Below, one piece after another: positions 7,427 to 16,477 of a stretch of 37,865 nucleotides of DNA; position 1 is the first letter of the stretch; every line of letters starts with the position of its first letter. A program made the position numbers and the translations under genes. The DNA comes from Ruminococcaceae bacterium UBA3751 (GTDB lineage: Bacteria; Bacillota; Clostridia; Oscillospirales; Acutalibacteraceae), in NCBI GenBank assembly GCA_002371215.1, contig DFGL01000041.1:1-37865 (forward strand). Reading direction: 5' to 3'. The notes below the pieces were generated by a model that saw nothing but the letters and a program-made list of their open reading frames with translations, ran no database searches and was not told where the DNA came from.

Positions 7427-9742
7427 TCAGTATTTTATATCTAAAATCATATTGAGAATATTCATAGCGCTTCTCTGAAGCTCGCCGAGAGTAATTCCGT
7501 TTTTGCTGTTGTAGGATTCAACAATGGATTTGTCGGGCTCGTATCTTTCGTTCCATTCCGAGCCGGGCATATATAAATCCACCTGCGCCCTGATTCTGTA
7601 AGCGTTGTTCCATATGTTTTCAAAATCGGGGCTTTCAAAGTGCTGAATAAACCAGTCCGTCATAACGTTGTTTTTATATCCCCATTCCTCCCTTAAAATA
7701 ACGGTTACAAGGTCGTAGTTATAATGACCCCAGACTCCGTTAATAAGATTGTAGGAGGTCATAAGGTTTTTGGGATTGCTCTCCTTAACTGCAATTTCAA
7801 AGCCCTTTAAGTAGATTTCACGAAGCGCTCTTTCGGAAAGGCGGGAATCGTTTCTCGTTCTGTTGTATTCCTGATTGTTGCAGGCAAAGTGCTTTATGCA
7901 GGCTGAGCCGCCGAGACTCTGAGAGCCTCTTACCGCTGCCGCCGCCATTTTACCGCTGATAAACGGGTCCTCGCTGTAATATTCAAAATTGCGCCCGCAA
8001 ATCGGGTTTCGGTGAATATTGAGCGCGGGAGCAAGAAATACGTCCGCTTTTCTCTCTTTAAGCTCCTCTGCAACTGCACGGTACAGCTCCTCAACAAGCT
8101 CCGTGTTGTATGTGCAGGCAAGGAGCGTTGCCATCGGAATCAACGTGGAATCGTAATCAAGCGTAACGCCCGCAGGTCCGTCGCAGGTGATTGTCAGCGG
8201 AACGCCTTTTTCGGAAAGCTCGTCAGTTACTCCGCCGAAGCCGCCTGCGCCGCCGTAGGGCTTGCGGTCCTCTTTGCAGTGAAAATCGCCCCTTGTAAGT
8301 AAATCGAGCTCGTCAACCGTCAGCTGAGCAACAAATTCAGCAAGAGTATTTTTGCCATCCTTAACGTCCCTTAGCTTAATTCCCTTATCGCCTGTAAAGG
8401 GGATTTCTTCGGGAAGGTTATTTAAAATTCTGTCGCGAAGGCTGTATTTACGGGTTGTAACGGGCTTTTTGTTCATTACAATTCCGTTTTCGCCCTCCTC
8501 GGCGCAGATTATATCAAACTCCTTCTGCGGTGCGCCCGCCTGCGTCAGTTGTATGAAAAGCTCTGTCTTTTCCTGATAATATGTAAACGCCTTTTCAGCG
8601 TCTCTGACGTTTTTGCCGACATAGAATACGTATTCGCCGCCTTCGGTAACGTAAGCGAAGGGGTAGCCTGTTACACCACTGTCGTCATATGAAGTGAGCG
8701 CGTAATCGGAAACAAACATCGTTAGCGTTGCACTTTCATCGGGCTTCAGCTCTGCCGTTTTTGAAAAGGCAACAAGCGCTCTTGACGGATTGCCAAGTTT
8801 TTTGCAGGGCTTTTTAAGATAAACCTGAACGATTTCTTTAGCTGCAAAATTGCCGATGTTTTTAACCGTAACGGAAATATCAAAGCCTCCGTCTGTATTT
8901 TTAACTTTTATATCTGAATACTCAAATTCCGTATATGTAAGTCCGTAGCCGAAGGGATATGCTACCTTATCTTTAGCGAAGGTTTCAAAATACCTGTAGC
9001 CAACGTAAATATCCTCTTCGTAGTTATTAAAACCGTAGCCGCCGAAATTTTTGCTTGAGGGATAGTCTGAATAATCCTTAGCGATAGTATCAACAAGTTT
9101 ACCGCAGGGGCTTACCTTACCCGACAGAATATCGCAAACAGAATCGCCGCACTCCGAACCGCCGAGCCATACGTAAAGTATAGCTCCGATTTTATCGCCG
9201 AGCGCTTCGAATTCGCTCATATCAATAGTAAGACAGGAGTTGATAAGTATAACAACCTTGTCAAAAGCGCTGCAAACCTTTTTGAGCATATCCTTTTCCG
9301 TATCGGTAAGATAATAGCTTCCTGCAGCAGCCTTTGCCTCGTGCCCCTCGCCGCAGCGCCGACCGATTGTTACAACGGCGGCGTCGCTGCTTTCTGCGGC
9401 TATTTTTACCGCCTCTGCCGATAGTTCCATCTCATAGGCGTTGAGATAATCCTCAACATCAACGGGGTTATCTTCATTGTATCTGTGGTAAATCGCAGCA
9501 AGCTCTTCGTTTAGTTCAAACTCGGCGCAGTCTCTTACAGCAGCTGTAAGATTTCTTGTATCGGCGCACTTTACAGAACCGCCCGAGCCGTGACCTCTGA
9601 AAATCCACGCCTCGCTGACGCGTGAAAAGAGAGAGAGTTTCGTTCCTCTTTCAAAGGGGAGCACGCCGTTATTCTTTAAAAGAACTGCCCCCTCTGCCGC
9701 GGCTTTTCTTACGATTTTTCTAATGTCATATTTTTTTGCCAT
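7427..9742 (-). CDS. GH3 beta-glycosidase with reversed domain order
   Basis: A retaining beta-glycosidase, probably cytoplasmic (no signal peptide), 771 residues. The order of domains is inverted relative to ordinary GH3. Residues about 8-225 are the C-terminal alpha/beta sandwich domain of the family (AAAEGAVLLKNNGVLPF at 14-30). Residues about 230-385 include the YPFGYGLTYTEFEY link and the fibronectin-III-like domain. Residues about 465-770 are the catalytic barrel normally found first, with TCDGPAG (519-525), APALNIHRNP (571-580), GRNFEYYSEDP, KHFACNN (618-624) and the nucleophile motif NNVMTDWF, with D696 the likely nucleophile. This arrangement is known from a few ruminal Firmicutes beta-glucosidases (Ruminococcus albus, Butyrivibrio fibrisolvens). 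A GGAGG lies 7 nt before the ATG. Exact sugar specificity is open: beta-glucosidase is the default, but beta-xylosidase is possible. Confidence 0.9.
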   Translation of the reverse strand: MAKKYDIRKIVRKAAAEGAVLLKNNGVLPFERGTKLSLFSRVSEAWIFRGHGSGGSVKCADTRNLTAAVRDCAEFELNEELAAIYHRYNEDNPVDVEDYLNAYEMELSAEAVKIAAESSDAAVVTIGRRCGEGHEAKAAAGSYYLTDTEKDMLKKVCSAFDKVVILINSCLTIDMSEFEALGDKIGAILYVWLGGSECGDSVCDILSGKVSPCGKLVDTIAKDYSDYPSSKNFGGYGFNNYEEDIYVGYRYFETFAKDKVAYPFGYGLTYTEFEYSDIKVKNTDGGFDISVTVKNIGNFAAKEIVQVYLKKPCKKLGNPSRALVAFSKTAELKPDESATLTMFVSDYALTSYDDSGVTGYPFAYVTEGGEYVFYVGKNVRDAEKAFTYYQEKTELFIQLTQAGAPQKEFDIICAEEGENGIVMNKKPVTTRKYSLRDRILNNLPEEIPFTGDKGIKLRDVKDGKNTLAEFVAQLTVDELDLLTRGDFHCKEDRKPYGGAGGFGGVTDELSEKGVPLTITCDGPAGVTLDYDSTLIPMATLLACTYNTELVEELYRAVAEELKERKADVFLAPALNIHRNPICGRNFEYYSEDPFISGKMAAAAVRGSQSLGGSACIKHFACNNQEYNRTRNDSRLSERALREIYLKGFEIAVKESNPKNLMTSYNLINGVWGHYNYDLVTVILREEWGYKNNVMTDWFIQHFESPDFENIWNNAYRIRAQVDLYMPGSEWNERYEPDKSIVESYNSKNGITLGELQRSAMNILNMILDIKY

Positions 9743-9757
9743 AGATTACCTCCTGAA

Positions 9758-12700
9758 CTATCGGTAAACTTTAATCGTTTTTATTTCGAAGGGTTTAAAT
9801 TCGAGAGAAACTGAATTGTTTGCACAGCTGAGGCTCTCCTTTTCGTCCTCAAGTATATTGGTAAGCTTTATATCTGATATAACATCGGAAAAAGCAATTT
9901 CAGTTTTCGTTTTTGAGCCCTCGCATTCGTAAAGTCTCATAATGAAAGCATTGCTTCCGTCCTCCGCGGGCTTAACCGCTTCGGCAATAATATTCGGCGC
10001 GCTGATTGATGCAAACGGTGCCGTGTTTGTTTTACCGCCTACTGCAAACGCGGGTACGTTGAGCTCGTACGCGGGGTGTACAACAGCTTCGGCGCAGTAA
10101 CCGCTGTTATGGATAAGAAGCGAATAAGTGACGTTATGAACGCCCTTATCGCCCGAGCCGTCGGGATGAGTTCCGCCCTTGTGGAGCGACAGGCATAAAT
10201 TACAGTCGCGAACGGAAATACCGTACTTGCAGTCGTTAAGAATTGCGGCGCCGAAGCGGGGCTCGCTTATATCGGTATAGTTTCTGTTGCAAACCTCAAA
10301 TTTTGCTATTTCAAGACTGTTGTTCGCCGTAACGGGTCTTTCAATAGTGCCAAACTGTATCTCGCTTCTTGCTCTCTTTGCCGAAATATCAAGGTCAAAA
10401 CCAACTTTTAAGAAGCGGTGCGGAGTCTTCCAGTCAATCTGCGTTTCAAAATCAATCCTCGGCGAATCGGCGTAGCAAACCATATCCTGAATAATACCGT
10501 TGCCGCCAATGTTGAACTCGCTTCTGAGGCGTATTTCAACAGCTCCGTTTGAAATAACTAACCTTTTTATAAAACCGCTTTCGCGCTTGAGATTTTCAAA
10601 AACGTCCCAGTCAAGGTCCCAGTTGTCAAAGGATTCGGGTACGTCCTCTCCGAAAAGAAATACGCCGAGCGGAGCGCCGCTTTTCTTTCTCAATTCTCTG
10701 CCTGATTCTTTGTCGGTGAGAGATGCAATATATCCGTTTTCATCAAAAATGATTTTTGCAAACGGAGTTTCAAGCGCTTTCCCGTCATATCTGAATGGAG
10801 AATCTGAAGGAAGCGGAGCGTCGCAAAGCTCAATTTCCGCGCTTGAAAACGCGGGTATCGTCAGACCTCCGATTGCAAGGCGCTCCCTGCCGTTTATATC
10901 CTTATATCGCTGCGACGGATATGCTTTTGCATAGCCTTCGGCGTCAATTACCGCTATGTCGCTCCTGTCAAAGGACAGGGTGTTGAATAGGGTTATGCTG
11001 TCGCTGCCGTTGGTAAGGCTGATTGCATATTCTTCAGCCGCCGTCTTATAGTTTTCAATCAGCTCGTCCATTTCCTTATGGAAGATTTCGTAAACGGGGG
11101 AAATGCACGTTCCCGGAAGAATATCGTGGAACTGATTTTTGAGCAGCGTTTTAAGCCATTTATCGCTGTTTTCATTTTTCTTTTTGCCGCTGAGTACGTT
11201 GAAATACTCCATATCCCTCAGCGCGTATTCAGCCTTTCTGTTTTTGCGCTTAACCTCGTGCATCTGGGTTAGAGTGCCGCGATGAAGCTCAAGGTAAAGC
11301 TCGTCGTCGTAAACGGGGAGAGAGTCCTTATGAGTTTCAAGCTCCTTCATAAAGCCGGAAACCGTCATGCTTTCAACCTCGGGCATTCCGTCCATATGTA
11401 ATATTCTCTCAGCGGCTTCAATCATAGCGGGAGTCGGTCCGCCGCCTCCGTCGCCGTAGCCGTAAGCGAGAAGGCGCATATCGCAGGAGTCCTTGTTCTG
11501 CAGCCCTCTTATGTTGCCTGTAGCGTGTTCAACGTTTGGCCAGCAGTGGCTTACGTTGAAATGGGTAATAACCTCGCTTTTGTCAATCCCTCGCCATACA
11601 AAGCTTTCAAAGGGGAAGCGGTTGTTATCGTTCCAGCTGATTTTTGTCGTATAAAAGTATTTTATTCCGCTTTGCTGCATTATCTGGGGGATGTTTCCGT
11701 TGTAGCCAAAGGTATCGGGAAGCCAGAAACAGTCCGCGGTGTAGCCGAAATTATCCCTCGTGAATTGCTGCCCCTTTAAGAATTGACGCGCCATAAGCTC
11801 GCCCGAAGTTATATTGCAGTCACACTCAACGTAAACGCCGCCGTTAGGCTCATATCGTCCCTCGGCAACGCGCTTTTTCATCTCCTCAAAAATAGCGGGA
11901 TAGTACTCTTTCATCCATTCACTGTGCAAAGCGGAGGACTGAATGAATTTATAATTCGGGTACTGCTCCATAAGATGAAGAGCGTTGGAATAAGTTCTTG
12001 CACATTTTCTTATCGTTTCCTTAACGGGCCAGAGCCACGCCGTATCCATATGCGAATGGCCTATAACTCCGATTTTTCCGAAAAGGCGCGAATTTTTACC
12101 GTTGAAGAATTTCCTTGAAATCTTCAGCGCGTCGGCTATTCCTTTTTTCAGAGCTTCAGGCTCCGTTTCTTTGGGCGAAAGGGGAAGGACCGCATTGATT
12201 TTCAGCAGCGCCTCTCTTGCGCTTGCGGCAACAAAACTGTCGCTTCCGAGCTTTCGCGCTGCTGAAAGAAGCTCCTTTATGTCAAAAACGAGAGTGAATA
12301 TATCATCGTTTCTTGTACATATGCTTACGCCTCCGAAGGTATGCGAATAATCAGCAGGTCTGTCCGGCTCGTAGTAATTATTGTACGGGTCGCAGTCAGG
12401 GTCAAAATGCCCTGCGTAACATTCAAACGCGAGTTCAAAACGCTCTCCCGAAGGGAACGCGCCTATGTACTGAGCGGTATGCATACCGCCTATGTATTCG
12501 CGGTTTTTACTGTTATATATGCCCTTCGGAACGCCGTTAATAAAGAACAGCTGCTCCGCTCCGCCGCAGTGGGACAGTGCATAAAGCGGCTTGCCGCTGA
12601 GCTTTTCGGGAACCTTAAATGAGCCCTTAACCCAGAGCGTGCCCCATTCCTCGCCCCATTTTTCGCCGTTTGAAATCGGCTTCATCCCGTCCTCGGGAAC

Positions 12701-12838
12701 GGTTCTGAAATGCTCGTCGGTATAGAGCGCGGCTGTGTTGCCGAGAACAGCTTCCTCGGTATAGATTAATCTCTCATAAATGCTAAGAGCGTTTTCAAGC
12801 TTTGAAAAAACACGGCTTTTAAGATTTTCATTATACAT
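9758..12838 (-). CDS. GH38 alpha-mannosidase, cytoplasmic
   Basis: A zinc-dependent retaining alpha-mannosidase of 1026 residues, the normal length for bacterial GH38 enzymes. Residues about 1-250 are an N-terminal beta-rich and helical region. The catalytic domain begins with GVIGHSHMDTAWLWP (257-271), where H263 and D265 are expected zinc ligands, and continues with the nucleophile motif FWLPDTFGYNG, where D375 is the likely nucleophile. The large C-terminal beta-sandwich region starts around residue 610. No signal peptide is visible, so it should act on imported or endogenous mannosides. It lies 15 nt downstream of the GH3 gene and 15 nt upstream of the reversed GH3 gene, within the same transcript. 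Alpha-mannosidase in a rhamnosidase cluster fits breakdown of plant glycoprotein or other mixed glycans. Linkage preference cannot be read from sequence. Confidence 0.93.
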   Translation of the reverse strand: MYNENLKSRVFSKLENALSIYERLIYTEEAVLGNTAALYTDEHFRTVPEDGMKPISNGEKWGEEWGTLWVKGSFKVPEKLSGKPLYALSHCGGAEQLFFINGVPKGIYNSKNREYIGGMHTAQYIGAFPSGERFELAFECYAGHFDPDCDPYNNYYEPDRPADYSHTFGGVSICTRNDDIFTLVFDIKELLSAARKLGSDSFVAASAREALLKINAVLPLSPKETEPEALKKGIADALKISRKFFNGKNSRLFGKIGVIGHSHMDTAWLWPVKETIRKCARTYSNALHLMEQYPNYKFIQSSALHSEWMKEYYPAIFEEMKKRVAEGRYEPNGGVYVECDCNITSGELMARQFLKGQQFTRDNFGYTADCFWLPDTFGYNGNIPQIMQQSGIKYFYTTKISWNDNNRFPFESFVWRGIDKSEVITHFNVSHCWPNVEHATGNIRGLQNKDSCDMRLLAYGYGDGGGGPTPAMIEAAERILHMDGMPEVESMTVSGFMKELETHKDSLPVYDDELYLELHRGTLTQMHEVKRKNRKAEYALRDMEYFNVLSGKKKNENSDKWLKTLLKNQFHDILPGTCISPVYEIFHKEMDELIENYKTAAEEYAISLTNGSDSITLFNTLSFDRSDIAVIDAEGYAKAYPSQRYKDINGRERLAIGGLTIPAFSSAEIELCDAPLPSDSPFRYDGKALETPFAKIIFDENGYIASLTDKESGRELRKKSGAPLGVFLFGEDVPESFDNWDLDWDVFENLKRESGFIKRLVISNGAVEIRLRSEFNIGGNGIIQDMVCYADSPRIDFETQIDWKTPHRFLKVGFDLDISAKRARSEIQFGTIERPVTANNSLEIAKFEVCNRNYTDISEPRFGAAILNDCKYGISVRDCNLCLSLHKGGTHPDGSGDKGVHNVTYSLLIHNSGYCAEAVVHPAYELNVPAFAVGGKTNTAPFASISAPNIIAEAVKPAEDGSNAFIMRLYECEGSKTKTEIAFSDVISDIKLTNILEDEKESLSCANNSVSLEFKPFEIKTIKVYR

Positions 12839-12853
12839 ATTCTTCTCGCTCCG

Positions 12854-14935
12854 TCACTTTAATTCAATGGTTAATGCTCTTTTCGTTTCGTCAGGCTGTC
12901 CGTCGCCTATGTAAAGCGTTATGCCGCCGTCTGGAGTAATTCGCTCTCCGTTTTCGGTAACGGCTTTCAGCCAGTATCTATCTATTAAAATCTCTGCTGT
13001 TTTTGTTTCGCCCTTTTTCAACTCAAGCGGCGTTATACCGCAGAGCTGAAGCCGTGGCGTTTCCGTTTTGCTGTCGCTATAGTGTGCATAGCACTGTACT
13101 TTAACTGCACTGTCAAAATCGCCTGTGTTAGTAACCTCGGCAGTGCATATTACCGTTTCGCCGTCATTTTTAATAACAGCGGGATTATTAAATTCAAATT
13201 CCGTGTAGCTCAGTCCGTAGCCGAAGGGGTAAAGCGGCTTTTTATATGAGAACCTGTAAGTGCGGTTTTTCATAGAGTAATTCTCTATATCGGGAAGTTC
13301 ATCGTCAGCGCGGTAAAAGGTAATCGGAAGTCTTCCGCTCGGGGAAAACTCCCCGGCAATGAGCTTTGCCGCCGCAAGTCCTCCGAGCGCTCCGGGGTAC
13401 CACCCGTGGATTATTGCCTTTGCCTTAGCCCTGACCTTATCACCCAAATCCGTACTGCTGCCGCAGAGAACAATAACTATAACGTTGTCGCACGCTTCGC
13501 ATACGGCCTCGGCAAGTCTTTGCTGATTTTCCGGGAGCGCCATTGAAACTCTGTCTCCGCAATCAGTGAATTCGTTGCCTATTCCGAGGTCCTCGCCCTC
13601 GATAGTTCTGTCCAGTCCGAGGCATAAAACGGTAACGTCCGCCTCCTCGGAAACGGCTATGCCTTCGCTCATCAGGTCTTCAAAATCATTCCAGCGGGAT
13701 GAATTTACGCCCTTAATTGAAGCTCCGTCCGCAACGGTTATTTTTGCGTTTTTAAATACCCTTCTTATTCCGTCCGCTATTGTAATATATTCGTCTGCGT
13801 GACCGTTGTAATTGCCTTCAAGAGCAAGCCTGCTCATTGCGTTAGGTCCTACGACGGCGATTTTTTTATCGCTGTTTTTATTCAGCGGAAGGAAGGAATT
13901 TTTGTTTTCAAGAAGAACGAGGGTTTCCTCCGCCGCTTTTAAATTCAGCGTCTTGTGTTCAGCGCAGGAGACGGCGGAATAGGGGATATCGCAATATGGC
14001 TGTTCATCTTCAAACTCTCCGAGGAGCGCCCTTATTGTAAACAGCCTTATCGCTGCCTGCGTGATTTCCTTTTCGGAGATAAGTCCGTGATTAAATGCGT
14101 CTTTCAGAGCAAGATATGCGTCTCCGCAGTTTAAATCGCACCCGGCTTTAAGCGCTGTTGCCGCCGCTTCTTCAAGAGTATCGGTATATTTATGCCCCTC
14201 GTATATATCGCAGATAGCTCCGCAATCCGATACAAAGTAACCCTCAAAGCCCCAATCGTTTCTGAGAATATCCATAAGAGTATCGCTCGCGCAGCAGGGC
14301 TCGCCGTTTGTTCGGTTATATGCGCCCATAACTCCAATAACGCCTGCTTCAACAGCCTTTTCAAAGGCAGGCAGATAGGTTTCGTAAAGGTCTTTTTTGC
14401 TCACCTCAGCGTTAAAGCTGTGGCGCTTTCCCTCGGGACCCGAATGAGCGGCAAAATGCTTGGCGCAGGCTGCAGCGGATAAGAACTCTCCGTCTCCCTG
14501 AAGTCCTTTGATATACGCCGTGCCGATTTGTGAGGTTAAAAACGGGTCCTCGCCGCAGGTCTCCTGACCGCGTCCCCATCTCGGGTCGCGGAAAATATTG
14601 ATGTTTGGCGCCCAGAAGGTAAGCCCTTTGTAGATACCCCTGTCGCCGTGGGCAACGCTTTTGTTGTATTTAGCCCTGCCCTCTTTTGAAACTGCCTGAC
14701 CTATTATTTTAACAAGGTCGGGGTTAAAACTCGCCGCAAGACCTATTGACTGCGGAAATACCGTTGCAACTCCCGCTCTTGCAACTCCGTGGCACGCTTC
14801 GTTCCACCAGTTATATGAAGCAATGCCGAGTCTTTGTATAGCGGGGGACTCAAAGAGAAGCTGAGTCATCTTTTCCTCGGCGGTCATTTCGGATACTATT
14901 TTTTCGGCTTTTGCCTTAGCGTTGGTAAGGTTCAT
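12854..14935 (-). CDS. GH3 beta-xylosidase/beta-glucosidase-like enzyme, normal domain order
   Basis: A retaining GH3 exo-beta-glycosidase of 693 residues without signal peptide. The catalytic barrel comes first: YNWWNEACHGVARAG (41-55), FWAPNINIFRDPRWGRGQE (107-125), CAKHFAAHSGPEG (157-169) and the nucleophile motif EGYFVSDCGA with D237. The alpha/beta sandwich domain follows (about 330-560), then the YPFGYGLSYTEFEF link and the fibronectin-III-like domain to the end. The WWNEACHGV and FPQSIGLAA motifs resemble the beta-xylosidase/alpha-L-arabinofuranosidase branch of GH3 more than typical beta-glucosidases. That makes beta-xylosidase the best guess, with other pentosidase or glucosidase activity possible. 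It is separated by 8 nt from the unrecognised barrel-like gene upstream and by 15 nt from the GH38 gene downstream. It is only distantly related to the other GH3 in the cluster. Confidence 0.9.
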   Translation of the reverse strand: MNLTNAKAKAEKIVSEMTAEEKMTQLLFESPAIQRLGIASYNWWNEACHGVARAGVATVFPQSIGLAASFNPDLVKIIGQAVSKEGRAKYNKSVAHGDRGIYKGLTFWAPNINIFRDPRWGRGQETCGEDPFLTSQIGTAYIKGLQGDGEFLSAAACAKHFAAHSGPEGKRHSFNAEVSKKDLYETYLPAFEKAVEAGVIGVMGAYNRTNGEPCCASDTLMDILRNDWGFEGYFVSDCGAICDIYEGHKYTDTLEEAAATALKAGCDLNCGDAYLALKDAFNHGLISEKEITQAAIRLFTIRALLGEFEDEQPYCDIPYSAVSCAEHKTLNLKAAEETLVLLENKNSFLPLNKNSDKKIAVVGPNAMSRLALEGNYNGHADEYITIADGIRRVFKNAKITVADGASIKGVNSSRWNDFEDLMSEGIAVSEEADVTVLCLGLDRTIEGEDLGIGNEFTDCGDRVSMALPENQQRLAEAVCEACDNVIVIVLCGSSTDLGDKVRAKAKAIIHGWYPGALGGLAAAKLIAGEFSPSGRLPITFYRADDELPDIENYSMKNRTYRFSYKKPLYPFGYGLSYTEFEFNNPAVIKNDGETVICTAEVTNTGDFDSAVKVQCYAHYSDSKTETPRLQLCGITPLELKKGETKTAEILIDRYWLKAVTENGERITPDGGITLYIGDGQPDETKRALTIELK

Positions 14936-14943
14936 AATTTCAC

Positions 14944-16470
14944 CTATATCATTTCAGTTTCAATTTCGTTAGTCATATATGTAAAGGTTATTTTTACTAT
15001 TGTGTTGTCCTTGGGAATAATCAGCTTTCCTTTATCGCCTGTTCCGCTGAAGGGAAATGGATGGGAGGTTGAAACGCAGGCGGAAAGTGTTCCCCAGGTG
15101 GAAACGGCAAAATCGTATTCGCCTTTGTACGGCATAATAAAACTCAGCGAATACTTTCCGTTTCCTATGTAATACATTCTTGTGATTTCGCTGTTTGAAT
15201 CGTCTTTCTGAGCGCCGACAAACGGCTGAAAGCTTCCGTAAAGGACAACCTTTTCGGGATAGCGTACTCCCGTTTCAGGGTCGTCAACGTCCCTTGCGCC
15301 GTAATCAAGAATATCGCTCGGGTTGGCGTATTTTCTGTATTTTTCGTATCCCTCTGAAAGCAGCTTTTTAACCGTTTCCTCCTGAGAATATCCGTTATCA
15401 CAGGCGGCTGAACGGGTGTTGAACTGGTAGTTCGGATATTTTCCGACAAGTTGAATTCCGTCAAGCGGACGCCTTACGGGAAAGGCAAAAAATGCGTTCG
15501 GATTGTTAATCGCAGTCCATTTCATAGTGTATTCAAGGAAGGAATTTCTGTCCTCCTCGCTCTGGTTTGCAAACCATGAAATCTGGTCTCCGCCCCACCA
15601 TTGCGACCAGGCGCGTTCTTCGTAACTGAGGTGCTCCTGAGCCCAGGAATCTCTGCCGCCCCAGTTGTCGTATTCGTATAAAAACGGAAGCGCTTTTTCA
15701 TATACTCCTTCGGGCGAAATTCCGCCGCCCGATTTGCCTTCACGCACGAGAACGAGCTTTTCGCCCTTTCTGTCAAGAAGCGGATAACGGGTAAGCGGCA
15801 TTGCGTTATAATCAAGGAGGCTTTTTCCGTTAACAACGAGCGAGTGGGAATGCGCGTCAAAAATCACCTTGTGCCTTCTCGCGTTCTTTTTTCCGTATTC
15901 GCGGAGCATTTCCATAACCCTGCCGATTGCCTTATAGCCTCTGTCGTGACCCGTGTAAAGATGTATTTGTCCCATATGAAAAGCTTCATAGCCGCAGTTA
16001 ATGTATCTTACACCGCGGTAATAAAACCACATCTGTGTTTCCGTTTGAGAAATATCGGGCATAATATCCCACGTTCCCGCGTCTTTACCGAAAACGCAGG
16101 CGTCATAGTTAAAATATCTGTCTTCGAACGGGAGACCGAAAGCTTCAAAAACGAATTCGGGTATTTTAACGCCCTCAACGTCCTCGCGGTAAAGTGCTTC
16201 AAAAATACACGCCTGAAGAATTATTTCGGGGTCCGCCGCGTGAATTTTTTCTGCACAACGGCGCGCCAGCTCAAAATGCTCCTCATCGGGCATATCGCCT
16301 TTCCAGATTCCCGCAGCTCTGCCGAGGAATTTAACTCCTGCGTTAACTATGGCGCGAATATCGTCGTCAAGAGTATTGCTGTTATATATCCACTGCGCCG
16401 AGGAGGCGTGGGAAAGATAGTATTCAAGCACCTCTCTCGGCATACTGCCGTCAAACGTTCCTTTGCTCAT
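14944..16470 (-). CDS. Unrecognised protein, possible barrel-fold glycosidase with C-terminal beta domain
   Basis: A 508-residue soluble protein that I cannot place in a named family. Residues about 25-390 show an alternating strand/helix pattern rich in aromatic residues, with acidic residues ending predicted strands: QACIFEALY (E91), INCGYEAFHMGQIHLY (E162), KVIFDAHSH (D205, H207, H209), LPFLYEYDNWGG (E266, D268) and SQWWGGDQISWF (D295). This is what one expects of a (beta/alpha)8 carbohydrate-active barrel with a polar, tryptophan-rich active site. Residues about 405-508 look like a small beta-sandwich. There is no signal peptide or membrane segment. The start ATG at 16470 has GAGGT about 5 nt upstream and lies 7 nt after the EEP gene. 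Flanked by glycosidases in one operon, it is a reasonable candidate for a new glycoside-active enzyme. The activity itself is inference. Confidence 0.55.
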   Translation of the reverse strand: MSKGTFDGSMPREVLEYYLSHASSAQWIYNSNTLDDDIRAIVNAGVKFLGRAAGIWKGDMPDEEHFELARRCAEKIHAADPEIILQACIFEALYREDVEGVKIPEFVFEAFGLPFEDRYFNYDACVFGKDAGTWDIMPDISQTETQMWFYYRGVRYINCGYEAFHMGQIHLYTGHDRGYKAIGRVMEMLREYGKKNARRHKVIFDAHSHSLVVNGKSLLDYNAMPLTRYPLLDRKGEKLVLVREGKSGGGISPEGVYEKALPFLYEYDNWGGRDSWAQEHLSYEERAWSQWWGGDQISWFANQSEEDRNSFLEYTMKWTAINNPNAFFAFPVRRPLDGIQLVGKYPNYQFNTRSAACDNGYSQEETVKKLLSEGYEKYRKYANPSDILDYGARDVDDPETGVRYPEKVVLYGSFQPFVGAQKDDSNSEITRMYYIGNGKYSLSFIMPYKGEYDFAVSTWGTLSACVSTSHPFPFSGTGDKGKLIIPKDNTIVKITFTYMTNEIETEMI

Positions 16471-16477
16471 AAAGACC

